A stretch of 64,000 bases of DNA from Halobacillus campisalis (GTDB taxonomy: Bacteria > Bacillota > Bacilli > Bacillales > Halobacillaceae). The notes beneath the pieces are model-generated. The model saw only the letters and a program-made list of their open reading frames with translations. It searched no databases and was not told where the DNA came from. Shown here one piece after another: positions 1-8,306 of this stretch (positions are counted from its first letter, which is position 1; each line of letters begins with the position of its first letter). The DNA lies in contig NZ_JAPVRC010000003.1 of NCBI RefSeq assembly GCF_030345335.1, positions 124,001 through 188,000 on the forward strand, given 5' to 3'. Both the position numbers and the translations under genes were made by a program.

Positions 1-1214
1 TACAGAATATCATCCGCAAAAATATCCAGGGCTCCCACCTCAGAACCAAGGACGATCATGCCATCCTTCGTCACATAATAACGAGCTGGGCGCAGACCAT
101 TACGGTCAAGACAAGCTCCAACCTGCTTACCATCTGTATACGCAAGGGCAGCAGGGCCATCCCAAGGCTCCATCAAACAGCTATGATATTCATAGAAGTC
201 TTTCTTCTTAGGGTGGATAGAGTCATCATTGGCCCATGGCTCCGGTACCATCATCATTGCTGAATGAGCAAGTGAACGTCCAGAAAGGTATAGGAACTCA
301 AAAGCATTATCGAACATGGAGGAGTCACTGCCGTTAGAGTCGATGACAGGCAGAAGCTTTTGCAAATCTTCGTCGCTGAAATGCTTTGATTCACACAACT
401 CCTGTCTTGCTCTCATCCAGTTCACGTTACCTCGCAATGTATTGAACTCTCCGTTGTGGATCGTATAGCGGTTCGGGTGAGACCTTTTCCAGCTTGGAAA
501 AGTGTTTGTACTAAAGCGAGAGTGGACGAGCGCTAACGCGGTCTTGAAATCCGGATGGTTCAAATCAATGTAGAAAGAGTCTAACTGTTCTGGAATAAGC
601 ATTCCTTTATATACAATCGTACTGGAGGAAAGACTGCTGAAATAAAAATCGTCGTATCCTTCTCCTCCAGCAATTTCAATTTCTGCACGCTTACGGATAA
701 TGTATAAACGACGTTCAAGGTCCATCTTCGTTTTAATGCCTTCTGCTGGTGCTATAAACGCCTGACGGATGAATGGTTTCGTTTTTTTCGCATCGTTTCC
801 TACAAAAGAATCGTTAATAGGAACGGTACGCCAGCCTAAGAAATTCTGGCCTTCCTCCTTGACGATTTTTTCGAACAACTGTTTACAATGCATACGAGCT
901 TCGTGATCTTCGGGCAAAAACACCATTCCGATGCCGTATTCACCTTCTGGCGGAAGTTCGATATCTTCTTTCTCGCACTGTTTCTCAAAAAAGTAATGAG
1001 GAATCTGTGTTAAAATTCCTGCACCATCTCCTGTGCTGATATCAGCCGCCTGGCCGCCACGGTGTTCTAAATTACAAAGGATTGTAATAGCGTTCTCAAC
1101 AATACTATGTGATTTTGTTCCATTAATATTTGCTAGCATTCCTATCCCACAAGCTTCATGCTCGTTGTCAGGGTGATACAACCCTTGAGGAATCGGATAT
1201 CCGTTTTTTTGCAT
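1..1214 (-). CDS. gltB: Glutamate synthase large subunit, N-terminal part (runs off the window)
   Basis: Only the first 404 codons are present; the 3' end lies beyond base 1. The protein starts MQKNGYPIPQGLYHPDNEHE and has Cys22 followed by GIG, the catalytic Cys of a class II (Ntn) glutamine amidotransferase; unlike most family members, no obvious long propeptide precedes it apart from 21 residues. Further family motifs are NLEHRGG (about 48-54), GDGAGILTQIP and LVHSRFSTNTFP. In GOGAT this domain releases ammonia from glutamine, which is channelled to the flavin/Fe-S synthase domain to make glutamate from 2-oxoglutarate. The ATG at 1214 is preceded by a GAGGGGGA ribosome binding site. A sigma-A promoter is visible upstream. 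Family assignment is near certain from motif order; the rest of the protein cannot be checked here. Confidence 0.96.
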   Translation of the reverse strand, partial: MQKNGYPIPQGLYHPDNEHEACGIGMLANINGTKSHSIVENAITILCNLEHRGGQAADISTGDGAGILTQIPHYFFEKQCEKEDIELPPEGEYGIGMVFLPEDHEARMHCKQLFEKIVKEEGQNFLGWRTVPINDSFVGNDAKKTKPFIRQAFIAPAEGIKTKMDLERRLYIIRKRAEIEIAGGEGYDDFYFSSLSSSTIVYKGMLIPEQLDSFYIDLNHPDFKTALALVHSRFSTNTFPSWKRSHPNRYTIHNGEFNTLRGNVNWMRARQELCESKHFSDEDLQKLLPVIDSNGSDSSMFDNAFEFLYLSGRSLAHSAMMMVPEPWANDDSIHPKKKDFYEYHSCLMEPWDGPAALAYTDGKQVGACLDRNGLRPARYYVTKDGMIVLGSEVGALDIFADDIL

Positions 1215-1292
1215 ATTTGTTCCCCCTCATTTACTAATCATTGAAGTCTCTACGCAAAAGTGACAAAATTCTGTTTTTTTCAGTTTCATATA

Positions 1293-1321
1293 AGTATAGC
1301 ATGAAGGAAGGTACATTTCAC
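1293..1321 (-). promoter_or_regulatory. Promoter of gltB (sigma-A type)
   Basis: Reading the minus strand, GTGAAA (1316-1321) is followed after 17 bases by TATACT (1293-1298), with a TG one base upstream giving an extended -10. A small palindrome, CTCTAATAGAG (1332-1342), lies just upstream and could be an operator. The region to 1591 also contains a weak cre-like stretch near 1434-1448, and otherwise only AT-rich sequence shared with the next gene on the plus strand. Confidence 0.6.
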
Positions 1322-1591
1322 GCTCCAAACCCTCTAATAGAGCGTTTTTGAGTTAATAATCTGATAATTCTGATATTTATATATATTGTTTGAATCCCTG
1401 TAATGAATGGAGTTATCTAAATAGGCGCTAAAAATGAAAGCGCAACCAAATTTATTTCAAAAAAATTTCATTTGATAGATTTTCTCACAATCCAGTTCAA
1501 TTTTTTTCCATTTTATACACTAAAATCATCGTTTTTGCATATAGTTACACAGTTATGCAAAAATTAGATCTAATAGGACGAGGTGAGCAAA

Positions 1592-2659
1592 ATGAATAAA
1601 ACTAAAAGAATCAAAGATTACGGAGTAGATATTGGTCACCTTCGTGCAGGGAAAAATAACTTGATTACCGATGTACCTGGAGTGACAGTTGGCCAAGTGA
1701 CACTCAGCGATAAGCAGATGCAGACAGGGGTCACGGCTATCCTTCCGCATCAAGGTGACCTTTTTCATGAAAAAGTGATCAGCTCCGCCTATGTGGTCAA
1801 TGGTTTCGGTAAGACAATGGGCTTGGTCCAAGTTGAAGAAATGGGAACGATAGAAACTCCCATAGTGCTGACCAATACATTAAATATAGGGACAGCAGCT
1901 GATGCCGTCATAGACTATATGTTATCCAGAACCCCTGAAATTGGACGAACAACGGGTACTGTAAATCCGATTGTCGGTGAATGCAATGATATGTTTTTAA
2001 ACGACATACGAGAGCGTTACGTTACGAAGGAACATGTAACTGCTGCCATCAATCAGGCCTCTGACGTCTTTAAAGAAGGAACAGAAGGTGCTGGAACCGG
2101 TATGCTTTGCTACTCTCTAAAAGGCGGAGTGGGATCATCCTCCAGATTAATAGAATTGCAGGATAAGACGTATACACTTGGCGTTTATGTGGTCACCAAT
2201 TTCGGAGCATTACATGATTTAATGATTGGAGGACGCTCAATAGGAAAGGATTTACATAATAAGCTAAAGACTTCTGAAGATGAAAAAGATAAAGGTTCGG
2301 TTATGATCATTGCTGCCACCGACCTGCCTGTAACTGAAAGGCAGTTAAACAGGATATTGAAAAGAAGCGTTACAGGACTATCAAGAACGGGAAGCATCAT
2401 TGCAAATGGAAGCGGTGAAATTGTCATAGGTTTCTCTACAGCTACTAAAATCCCTCATAATAAAACGGACGGATTACAAAACATTCTTTCCATTCATGAA
2501 GAAGACCTTGATACAGCGTTTCGCGCAATCGGAGAAGCTACAGAAGAAGCAGTTCTCAATTCGTTAATTACTGCCCGTCATGTAGTGGGCAGAAATGGGA
2601 ATGAAAAACCTGCACTACGCGATTTATTGCATAAGTTCTCCATCGAATTAAATAAATAA
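1592..2659 (+). CDS. P1 family peptidase (DmpA/S58-type self-processing aminopeptidase)
   Basis: A 355-residue Ntn-fold peptidase. Family landmarks are ITDVPGVTVGQVTL near the N-terminus, GTAADAVIDYML, GTVNPIVGECND, EGAGTGM and KGGVGSSSR; in the DmpA family the precursor cleaves itself at the Gly-Ser bond in the last motif, and the new N-terminal Ser is the nucleophile. Members remove N-terminal residues from small peptides or amides, some acting on beta-amino or D-residues; the substrate here cannot be told. No signal peptide is seen, so it is probably cytoplasmic. I chose ATG 1592, which has AGGTGAG at good spacing, over an in-frame GTG at 1583. It is a single gene with its own terminator, convergent with the symporter gene. 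Confidence 0.88.
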   Translation: MNKTKRIKDYGVDIGHLRAGKNNLITDVPGVTVGQVTLSDKQMQTGVTAILPHQGDLFHEKVISSAYVVNGFGKTMGLVQVEEMGTIETPIVLTNTLNIGTAADAVIDYMLSRTPEIGRTTGTVNPIVGECNDMFLNDIRERYVTKEHVTAAINQASDVFKEGTEGAGTGMLCYSLKGGVGSSSRLIELQDKTYTLGVYVVTNFGALHDLMIGGRSIGKDLHNKLKTSEDEKDKGSVMIIAATDLPVTERQLNRILKRSVTGLSRTGSIIANGSGEIVIGFSTATKIPHNKTDGLQNILSIHEEDLDTAFRAIGEATEEAVLNSLITARHVVGRNGNEKPALRDLLHKFSIELNK

Positions 2660-2678
2660 TTAAGACCGTATAATCACA

Positions 2679-2717
2679 ATCAGCCAGCCCTTCTAAAAAG
2701 GACTGGCTGATTTTTTT
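2679..2717 (+). terminator. Rho-independent terminator after the P1 peptidase gene
   Basis: The stem AATCAGCCAGCCC pairs with GGACTGGCTGATT around a short A-rich loop, followed by seven T. The opposite gene ends at 2736, so it may also serve the symporter gene from the other side. Confidence 0.85.
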
Positions 2718-2735
2718 GTTTTAAGAAGTCGATTC

Positions 2736-4370
2736 TCAATCGGATTGTTTCTCAGAAGGCAGCAGCAAAGGCTGAGGCCTACATTTCTTTTTCGTCAATT
2801 CAGAAACGATAAAAATGAAGATGAATGCAGCGATACAAGCCACAGTTCTAAATGGAAATAGAACGATGCCGTCCGCATCAATCATCGGATATGGTAAAAA
2901 TGCAGGAAGGCCAAGTGCTGGCTCCCCTCCTCCCAATCTAAGGAATACGGCTACTGAAAATCCAGCAATTGATCCATAAAGGTTCGCGTTTTTATAAAAC
3001 AGTGCCATTGTCAATTGAGGAAACAGTACAGTATACACTAAATCAGAAGCTAAATACCAAAGAGTATAAACACTTTGAACGTTTAAGGCGATGATCATTG
3101 CGCCTACTCCTACAATGATGATCATCCGTTTAATGATTTTTTTCAGCTTGTCCTGGCTGGCTTTCGGGTTAATTAATGGACGATAAATGTTCCAGGATGC
3201 CATCGATGATGCTGACAAAATTGAAGAGTCCATGGATGACATAACAGCTGCTGCAAGAGCTCCTAACCCGATAGCAGATATGATTTCAGGCGTTAAGTAA
3301 CGCAATACGTGCGGCAATACAACGGATGCGTTTTCAGGTGTCGGGAGACCCATCCCTGCCCAATCGATGTTATATCCTACCACTCCGATGATTACTGCTG
3401 GAATGGCAGCAAGGATACAAATAACACCCGCCGTAATAGACAGCCACATCGCCGTTTTTTCATTTTTTGCTGAAAGAACACGCTGGAAATATACTTGCCA
3501 CGCAATACCACCAAAAATAAGCAGCAAGGCGTAATCAATCCAATTCCAGTAATAATCTCCCCAGTCCGGATGATTCCATCCATCTAAAGGAGGAAACAAG
3601 TTAGAGTAAGTCCCCATTTCTGAGGAGTAATTCCCCCAGGCCGATTCTAGACCACCTACATGACCTAAAGTAAAAGGAATCACTAATACTAGACCTATCA
3701 GCAAAACGGCCATTTGGAACACGTCCGTATAGGCGACGGCCCACATTCCACCAGCTACGGTATAAGCGATGGCGATGATTCCTGATAATATAATGGAAGT
3801 TGTAAAATCAATATTTAAGATCGTACCAAATGTAGTCCCTAACGCTGTAAGTATAGCAGCACTCCAGAACATTTCTCCTAGTAAAGCCGGGATATATAAA
3901 ATACCCGCCATCCGTTTACCAAACCTTTGGTGCAGAGGGTCAAGAATTGTCATAAATTCATAACGGCGCATTTTTCTTGCGTAGAAAATACCGCCAATAA
4001 TTAAACTTAGAGCATAACCCCAGGGAGCTTGAGCCCAAACAAGTCCATCACTGTAAGTGAATTCTGCGGTTCCATTCACATAACCGCCGCCTACCCATGT
4101 AGCGGCCATCGTGAACATTGCGATTCCAAGGGGGATGCTGCGCTTGGCAACCATCATATCTGAGAGGGAATTAGATTTTTTTGAAGCAAAAATTGCACCA
4201 ATGTAATAAACAAGTGCATAAAACACGATCATCGCAATGAATCCACCCCAATGGATGTCATCATTCGTAAGGAAAATATAAAACATAAATATAACGACTG
4301 AGATTCCTAGTATCAACGCTGCAGCATTCTTTCTTAAGAATGACTGATTTTCATTTGACTGTTCTGTCAT
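2736..4370 (-). CDS. Sodium/solute symporter resembling high-affinity choline transporters (SLC5A7/CHT-like)
   Basis: A 544-residue membrane protein of the SSS family with about 13 hydrophobic segments. Motifs such as RSIPLGIAMFTMAATWVGGG (residues about 70-90), AYTDVFQMAVLLIGL and the helix around GALAAAVMSSMDSSILSASS match the SSS core, where the last segment carries Na+-site serines. The overall look is that of the CHT-type choline transporters. ATG 4370 follows AGGAG by eight bases; an upstream in-frame GTG at 4379 overlaps that ribosome binding site and is unlikely. The gene lies 104 bases downstream of a GbsR-type choline repressor in the same direction, which supports choline import for osmoprotection. 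The substrate is inferred from context and resemblance, not proven. Confidence 0.85.
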   Translation of the reverse strand: MTEQSNENQSFLRKNAAALILGISVVIFMFYIFLTNDDIHWGGFIAMIVFYALVYYIGAIFASKKSNSLSDMMVAKRSIPLGIAMFTMAATWVGGGYVNGTAEFTYSDGLVWAQAPWGYALSLIIGGIFYARKMRRYEFMTILDPLHQRFGKRMAGILYIPALLGEMFWSAAILTALGTTFGTILNIDFTTSIILSGIIAIAYTVAGGMWAVAYTDVFQMAVLLIGLVLVIPFTLGHVGGLESAWGNYSSEMGTYSNLFPPLDGWNHPDWGDYYWNWIDYALLLIFGGIAWQVYFQRVLSAKNEKTAMWLSITAGVICILAAIPAVIIGVVGYNIDWAGMGLPTPENASVVLPHVLRYLTPEIISAIGLGALAAAVMSSMDSSILSASSMASWNIYRPLINPKASQDKLKKIIKRMIIIVGVGAMIIALNVQSVYTLWYLASDLVYTVLFPQLTMALFYKNANLYGSIAGFSVAVFLRLGGGEPALGLPAFLPYPMIDADGIVLFPFRTVACIAAFIFIFIVSELTKKKCRPQPLLLPSEKQSD

Positions 4371-4474
4371 CGGCTTCACTCCTAATTATTTTTCTGAATA
4401 TTCTGCAAGTTATAAAAGGCGGACGTTTTCTTGAAATAACGTATTCGCTATTTTACAAAGACGCGTCTACCTGC

Positions 4475-5035
4475 TTATTGTTTCTTAATTTCATCTACGG
4501 GAATGGCATCGAATAATTCGCCGCTTTCAATCGAAGCAACTAATTTTTGAAGCCAGTAATAATAAGGCTTAGAATCTTCCATCTGCCTATAAGTCAACAG
4601 AGCTTCTTCGCGTAAATTTCCATCTACAGATTCATTTTCAAGAAGTTGATCAAGCTCTTGCTGAGCCTTATGGATAGCGTCTAAATTAATCCTTGCTTCT
4701 CGCAGCCACTTTTTCGCAAAAAAGTTTGCGAAGAATTGAAAGAAGTCTTTTTCCGCCGCGAAAGTTTGTCTTCTCGTTCCTTTACGGAAAGTCTGCTTCA
4801 CTATGTTATAGTCCTGAAGCTTCTTTACACCCGTACTCATGCTTGGCTTACTCATCCCCAGCTTTTCACGCATTTCGTCCAGGGTCATATCATTTCCGAA
4901 GTACATAGTTCCATACAAGTTGCCTGCACTCCTGGTGACGCCATACAAATCCATTGTTTCTGCAATTGAATCTATGACTAGCGCTTTTGCTTGTTCAAAA
5001 GAAGCACGCGCATTGTCTCCTTGTTGGTTCGACAT
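4475..5035 (-). CDS. gbsR: GbsR-type MarR-like repressor of choline/betaine genes
   Basis: A 186-residue regulator. A winged-helix DNA-binding domain occupies roughly residues 25-110, with the recognition region MTLDEMREKLGMSKPSMSTG, followed by a helical C-terminal part rich in aromatic residues (SKPYYYWLQKL) and ending in SGELFDAIPV, as in GbsR/OpcR/YvaV proteins. In B. subtilis GbsR binds choline and represses gbsAB and choline uptake genes. Here it sits upstream of a choline-transporter-like gene on the same strand and faces decayed remnants of gbsA and gbsB on the other, which reproduces the ancestral layout. ATG 5035 has a perfect GGAGGAGG ribosome binding site and a sigma-A promoter at 5094-5121. 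Confidence 0.87.
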   Translation of the reverse strand: MSNQQGDNARASFEQAKALVIDSIAETMDLYGVTRSAGNLYGTMYFGNDMTLDEMREKLGMSKPSMSTGVKKLQDYNIVKQTFRKGTRRQTFAAEKDFFQFFANFFAKKWLREARINLDAIHKAQQELDQLLENESVDGNLREEALLTYRQMEDSKPYYYWLQKLVASIESGELFDAIPVDEIKKQ

Positions 5036-5093
5036 TTACAACCTCCTCCAGACCAAACAAATAAACTTTATTAAATTTTTTCTTAACAAACTT

Positions 5094-5121
5094 ATCTTAA
5101 CGAATAATCTCATCTTGTCAA
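5094..5121 (-). promoter_or_regulatory. Promoter of gbsR with AT-rich operator-like repeats
   Basis: On the minus strand TTGACA (5116-5121) is separated by 16 bases from TAAGAT (5094-5099). Repeated TTAAG/TTAATAAAG elements lie both downstream (5066-5090) and on the gbsA side (about 5225-5275). They could be GbsR operators, but this is inference only. Confidence 0.65.
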
Positions 5122-5295
5122 AACGTTAATCTTTTTATTACTTTGTTTTAGTCTATCAGGCCATACGATCAGCCCATTTTAAATTTTTTATTCGCTTTGA
5201 CAAAAAAAATTAAAGCTGATATCGTAAATGTTATTAAATATGTTAAATGATTACTTAATAAAGTTAATAATTTACAAGCAAAAGAAGTAATGTAT

Positions 5296-5742
5296 AACTC
5301 GAAAAAGCGCAAAACACTGTAGTATTCTATGCAGTTCAAGTTTGGTCAGCAGAATCACGATTATTTAAGCACAATAAAGTGTTCACGATGAGACTCGTTA
5401 AACGTGTAAGCCGAATTAAGCATGGAAACGATTTTGATGAAGAGACGAAAAATTGCACGTGTCCTAACGATTGAGAAGTTGTCTTTCAAAGAGGAGGCTG
5501 TATCCCTTGCTAACGATACTATCTATGATCTGGCTGACGCTGTTTGGTCAACGGACATCGAAAAAGACGAATACGCAGTTTTTAAATTACGATTAAGTTA
5601 CCGTGACAGATCAACGACCTCCACTCCCTCTATACTCAAGCAGCACGGGGCAGATAAAAGCAGTCAGGATTGGTCGTGAGTAAGGCCGTCGTAGATTAGA
5701 AGAATATACATAAATGAAACGCTATGTAATAAATATCCTGAA
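5296..5742 (+). pseudogene. gbsA: Decayed betaine-aldehyde dehydrogenase (gbsA/betB) remnant
   Basis: Reading across frames gives the C-terminal part of an aldehyde dehydrogenase in the right order. First NTVVFYAVQVWSAESR (from 5314) matches the active-site segment of GbsA, with the catalytic Cys replaced by Trp (TGG at 5344-5346). Then come LVKRVSRIKHGNDFDEET, a gap of about 45 missing residues, VLTIEKLSFKEEAVSLANDT with IYDLADAVWSTDI, a shifted frame with INDLHSLYTQA, a stop, then KQSG, another shift to IGRE, a stop, and finally GRRRLEEYT with a stop and MKRYVIN. Several frameshifts and stops make it certainly non-functional. The N-terminal two thirds are absent. Its orientation, divergent from gbsR, is that expected of gbsAB. 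The intact enzyme would oxidise betaine aldehyde to glycine betaine. Confidence 0.88.
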
Positions 5743-5749
5743 CCAATCC

Positions 5750-5925
5750 ACTAGGTTTAAATAAATTTATTTGTGACAAAATCGGATGTTTCTAATGCAG
5801 GTATAACGAATCCAGTTGTCAATTTACTTCACAGAAAGAGACTGACGTAAAAGTTTTCACATTAATAGAATCAATCCTGACACACCAGTAGGTTCAGTAA
5901 CGGAAGCTCTTTAAAGAGATAAAAT
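5750..5925 (+). pseudogene. gbsB: Decayed iron-type alcohol (choline) dehydrogenase remnant, gbsB-like
   Basis: Immediately after the gbsA remnant, a short LGLNK and then, one frame over, LFVTKSDVSNAGITNPVVNL (from 5767) resemble the N-terminal Rossmann segment of type III (iron-containing) alcohol dehydrogenases such as GbsB. After a frameshift, TDVKVFTLIES and then PDTPVGSVTEAL continue the same family sequence in order, with stops between. Only about 55 residues' worth of the 400-residue protein is left; sequence beyond 5925 no longer reads as this family. The order gbsA-gbsB on the strand opposite gbsR supports the identification. GbsB proper would oxidise choline to betaine aldehyde. Confidence 0.78.
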
Positions 5926-6000
5926 ATAGCACTTCGATAAAACAGCGTTTGTAACATTCTTAGTGAAGTACTTTCAGTCAAGAGGGTCTCCTTCAGTTTG

Positions 6001-6117
6001 TTAATCTTTCACCGCTTCTTTAGAGAATTGCTGAGTTTCATCACTCGCCACACACCAATGCAAAGCTTTTGCTAGTTCTTCTATAGGCACCTGAAAAGTA
6101 TCTATACATAATACTTT
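6001..6117 (-). other. Unrecognised open tail of 38 codons, possibly the end of a lost gene
   Basis: The minus strand is open from an in-frame TGA at 6118-6120 to a stop at 6001-6003. It reads VLCIDTFQVPIEELAKALHW and ends SKEAVKD. Composition looks protein-like, but there is no start codon with a ribosome binding site, and the 14-base inverted repeat lies inside its 5' end. I do not recognise the family. It may be the surviving C-terminus of a gene removed when the gbsAB region decayed. Confidence 0.25.
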
Positions 6118-6124
6118 TCAGGTG
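6088..6124. repeat. Perfect 14-bp inverted repeat with 9-base loop
   Basis: CACCTGAAAAGTAT (6088-6101) is mirrored exactly by ATACTTTTCAGGTG (6111-6124) around CTATACATA. No T-run follows on either strand, so it is not a standard terminator. It sits between gene remnants and a 168-bp repeat. Confidence 0.8.
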
Positions 6125-6137
6125 ATCATTAAAAGAT

Positions 6138-6299
6138 GGTTTCGTTTCGTTCCTCACACCATGGAAATGGGGAGACTCCTGCGGGAATGGATAGACTGGC
6201 TAGACCCCGGAGAGCTTTAGCTCGAGGAGGCTTGCCGTCTTCCCCGCTGAAAGCGAGTCATTTCCAAGACCTCATTCTCCAAACAAAAATAAAGAAACC
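6138..6299 (+). repeat. 168-bp palindromic element, copy A (plus orientation)
   Basis: Outer ends GGTTTCGTT and AAAGAAACC enclose the core GGGGAGACTCCTGCGGGA ... GACCCCGGAGAGC ... GCTCGAGGAGGCT ... GAAAGCGAG. The copy is nearly identical to copy N at 58361-58532, but the left arm has lost about 15 bases, apparently by deletion between two ATGG repeats, leaving AAGACCTCAT on the right unpaired. After it (about 6305-6350) comes a stretch resembling unit U, see 54728. The run from 5926 to 6437 has no intact gene. Confidence 0.9.
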
Positions 6300-6364
6300 G
6301 ACCTTCCAAATTAGGTAGCTTATATGTTTATCAACACAGAAATTAAACATAGTTTTAAAATAAA

Positions 6365-6404
6365 AAATCCGCCAATTCTTTCGTTAGAAGAATTGGCGGA
6401 TTTT
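6365..6404 (-). terminator. Terminator of the EamA transporter gene
   Basis: AAATCCGCCAATTCTT pairs with AAGAATTGGCGGATTT around TCGTTAG. Runs of A on the left and T on the right make it usable on both strands. Confidence 0.85.
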
Positions 6405-6437
6405 ATTATTTTTCCTGTCGATATTTCCCGGGAAATT

Positions 6438-7310
6438 TCAGGCAGCCTGGGCCCTTGATTTTTTCGGTGAAGAAATTGATAACAAACACAACCCACATAA
6501 AATAAGAGCCATCCCTATCCAGGACACTAAGGAGAAGACTTCTCCTACGACAAATACACCTAACAAAGCAGCCGTCAAAGGTTCTGCAAGCGACAAAGTT
6601 ACCGCTGTAGAACCAGGCACCTTTATTAATCCTTTAGAAAATAATACGTACGCAACGCCTGTAGCCAATATCCCTAAATGGAGACTGACTAAAACACCAT
6701 TGACGTTCGCCATCCATGATGAATCGAATACGAATAGGAACGGCGATAGTATGATCGCACTTAAGATGAAGACTACGGCTACCACTGTTATAGGCGAATG
6801 GTTTTTCACAAGCTTTTCACTAGTCAACGTATACGCCGCAAATGATAACCCGGCTCCGAGCGCAAGCAAAATACCTAAAGGGTCCACGGTAATTTCCACA
6901 CTATTTAGAAAAAGCATGCCGCAGCCGATAATCGATAGACACGTGGCCATCCACCATCTTCTTGATTTTCTGCGTTTCATAAACAACCAATCGATTAAAC
7001 CAGCCATAACCGGGGCGCTTCCTATTCCTACGACTGTGCCGACTGCTACTCCCGTTAAACTGACGGCTGAGAAGAAAAATGGCTGATAGCAGGCCATACT
7101 TATCGCTGCAAAAAAGACATATTTAGTATGCAAACCCCTGAATCGGAACTTATTCATAGCAAGTGCTGCCACAAATAAAAAGATACCGCCTACAGCTAAA
7201 CGGACCGCACCGACCGATATAGGATGGCTGGCTGGAATAAAGGTTTGAGCTGTTCCAGTAGTTCCCCACAATACGGCGGCGAACATGACCATGAAATATG
7301 GAGCTTTCAT
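6438..7310 (-). CDS. EamA/DMT family transporter
   Basis: A 290-residue protein with ten predicted membrane segments in two repeated halves of the EamA (DUF6) type; the first half begins YFMVMFAAVLWGTTGTAQTF, and the second contains GILLALGAGLSFAAYTLTSE and ends in GMALILCGLCLLS before a short basic tail. Such proteins export or exchange amino acids and other small metabolites; the substrate cannot be read from sequence. ATG 7310 has only a weak ribosome binding site (GGCGGTG). It lies 32 bases downstream of purU on the same strand and probably shares its transcript. Confidence 0.85.
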   Translation of the reverse strand: MKAPYFMVMFAAVLWGTTGTAQTFIPASHPISVGAVRLAVGGIFLFVAALAMNKFRFRGLHTKYVFFAAISMACYQPFFFSAVSLTGVAVGTVVGIGSAPVMAGLIDWLFMKRRKSRRWWMATCLSIIGCGMLFLNSVEITVDPLGILLALGAGLSFAAYTLTSEKLVKNHSPITVVAVVFILSAIILSPFLFVFDSSWMANVNGVLVSLHLGILATGVAYVLFSKGLIKVPGSTAVTLSLAEPLTAALLGVFVVGEVFSLVSWIGMALILCGLCLLSISSPKKSRAQAA

Positions 7311-7342
7311 TATGACCAGACACCGCCTATATCACCATGTAT

Positions 7343-8242
7343 TTAAAATACGATGGTTTTATTTTCATGAACGATCAAGCGATCTTCTAAATGCCACTTC
7401 ACACCACGAGCAAGAACGCTTCGTTCAATCGTACGTCCCATCTTTTTCAAGTCATCTATGCTGTCACGATGATCGACACGCATAATATCCTGTTCAATAA
7501 TCGGACCTTCGTCAAGATCATTTGTAACGTAATGGGATGTTGCTCCAATCAGCTTCACACCACGCTCATAAGCCCGCTTATGAGGGTTGGCTCCAATAAA
7601 GGCCGGTAAAAACGAATGGTGGATATTAATGATCTTGAACGGATGCGCAGCAACGAATTCCGGGGTCAATATTTGCATATAGCGCGCAAGTACAATCAGA
7701 TCGATCTCATATTCCTCTAATAAAGCCAGTTGTTTCTCTTCTACCTGTTTGCGAATATCCTTATTCGATGGAATGTGGTAGAAAGGCAAATTGAACGATT
7801 CAACAAGTTCTCGGCAATCTTCATGATTACTTACTACCAACCCAATGTCCGTAATAAGGTCTCCACTTTGCCATTCCAGTAAAAGTTCCCGCAGACAATG
7901 GAGTTCCTTTGAGCAGAAAATGGCTGTTTTCTTCACATCATAAGCACCTTTTAACGTCCATGTCATATCGAATTGTTCGGCAATCGAGTGAAAATCCTTA
8001 CGCAGTTCCTCTTCCTTCTCCGGCAGGCGTGGTGAATCAAATTCGATACGCATGAAAAACTTTCCGTCTTGAGGGTCTGTCGTATATTGATTGGATTCAA
8101 TGATATTCGCTTCATTTTTATGAAGGAACTGTGTGACTGAAGACACGATGCCCGGCTGGTCAGGACAATTTATGAGTAAACGTCCACTATTTTTATGTTT
8201 TTCCTTATAATTCTGCACTTGTTCTTGTATATATGATTTCAT
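7343..8242 (-). CDS. purU: Formyltetrahydrofolate deformylase
   Basis: A 299-residue enzyme hydrolysing 10-formyl-THF to formate and THF, balancing the one-carbon pool for purine synthesis. An ACT domain (about residues 20-100, starting GRLLINCPDQPGIVSSVTQF) precedes a formyltransferase-fold domain. The catalytic triad of the family is present: Asn206 and His208 in INIHHSFLPAF and Asp242 in VTNDLDEGPI. Length is close to the B. subtilis protein. ATG 8242 follows an AAGGAG at a rather long spacing of 11 bases. It is followed closely by the EamA gene. Confidence 0.95.
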   Translation of the reverse strand: MKSYIQEQVQNYKEKHKNSGRLLINCPDQPGIVSSVTQFLHKNEANIIESNQYTTDPQDGKFFMRIEFDSPRLPEKEEELRKDFHSIAEQFDMTWTLKGAYDVKKTAIFCSKELHCLRELLLEWQSGDLITDIGLVVSNHEDCRELVESFNLPFYHIPSNKDIRKQVEEKQLALLEEYEIDLIVLARYMQILTPEFVAAHPFKIINIHHSFLPAFIGANPHKRAYERGVKLIGATSHYVTNDLDEGPIIEQDIMRVDHRDSIDDLKKMGRTIERSVLARGVKWHLEDRLIVHENKTIVF

Positions 8243-8306
8243 AACCTCTAGTTCTCCTTTTGTTTTAATCTATCATTACTATTGCCGCTCAAGAGGATTG
8301 TTAATC

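Noticed and set aside
5422-5679. An 85-codon frame as a new small protein
   Set aside because: Its middle is aldehyde dehydrogenase sequence and both sides continue that family in other frames, so it is part of the gbsA remnant.
6136-6318. Sixty-codon frame across copy A
   Set aside because: It lies wholly in repeat sequence; open only because the repeat lacks stops in that frame.
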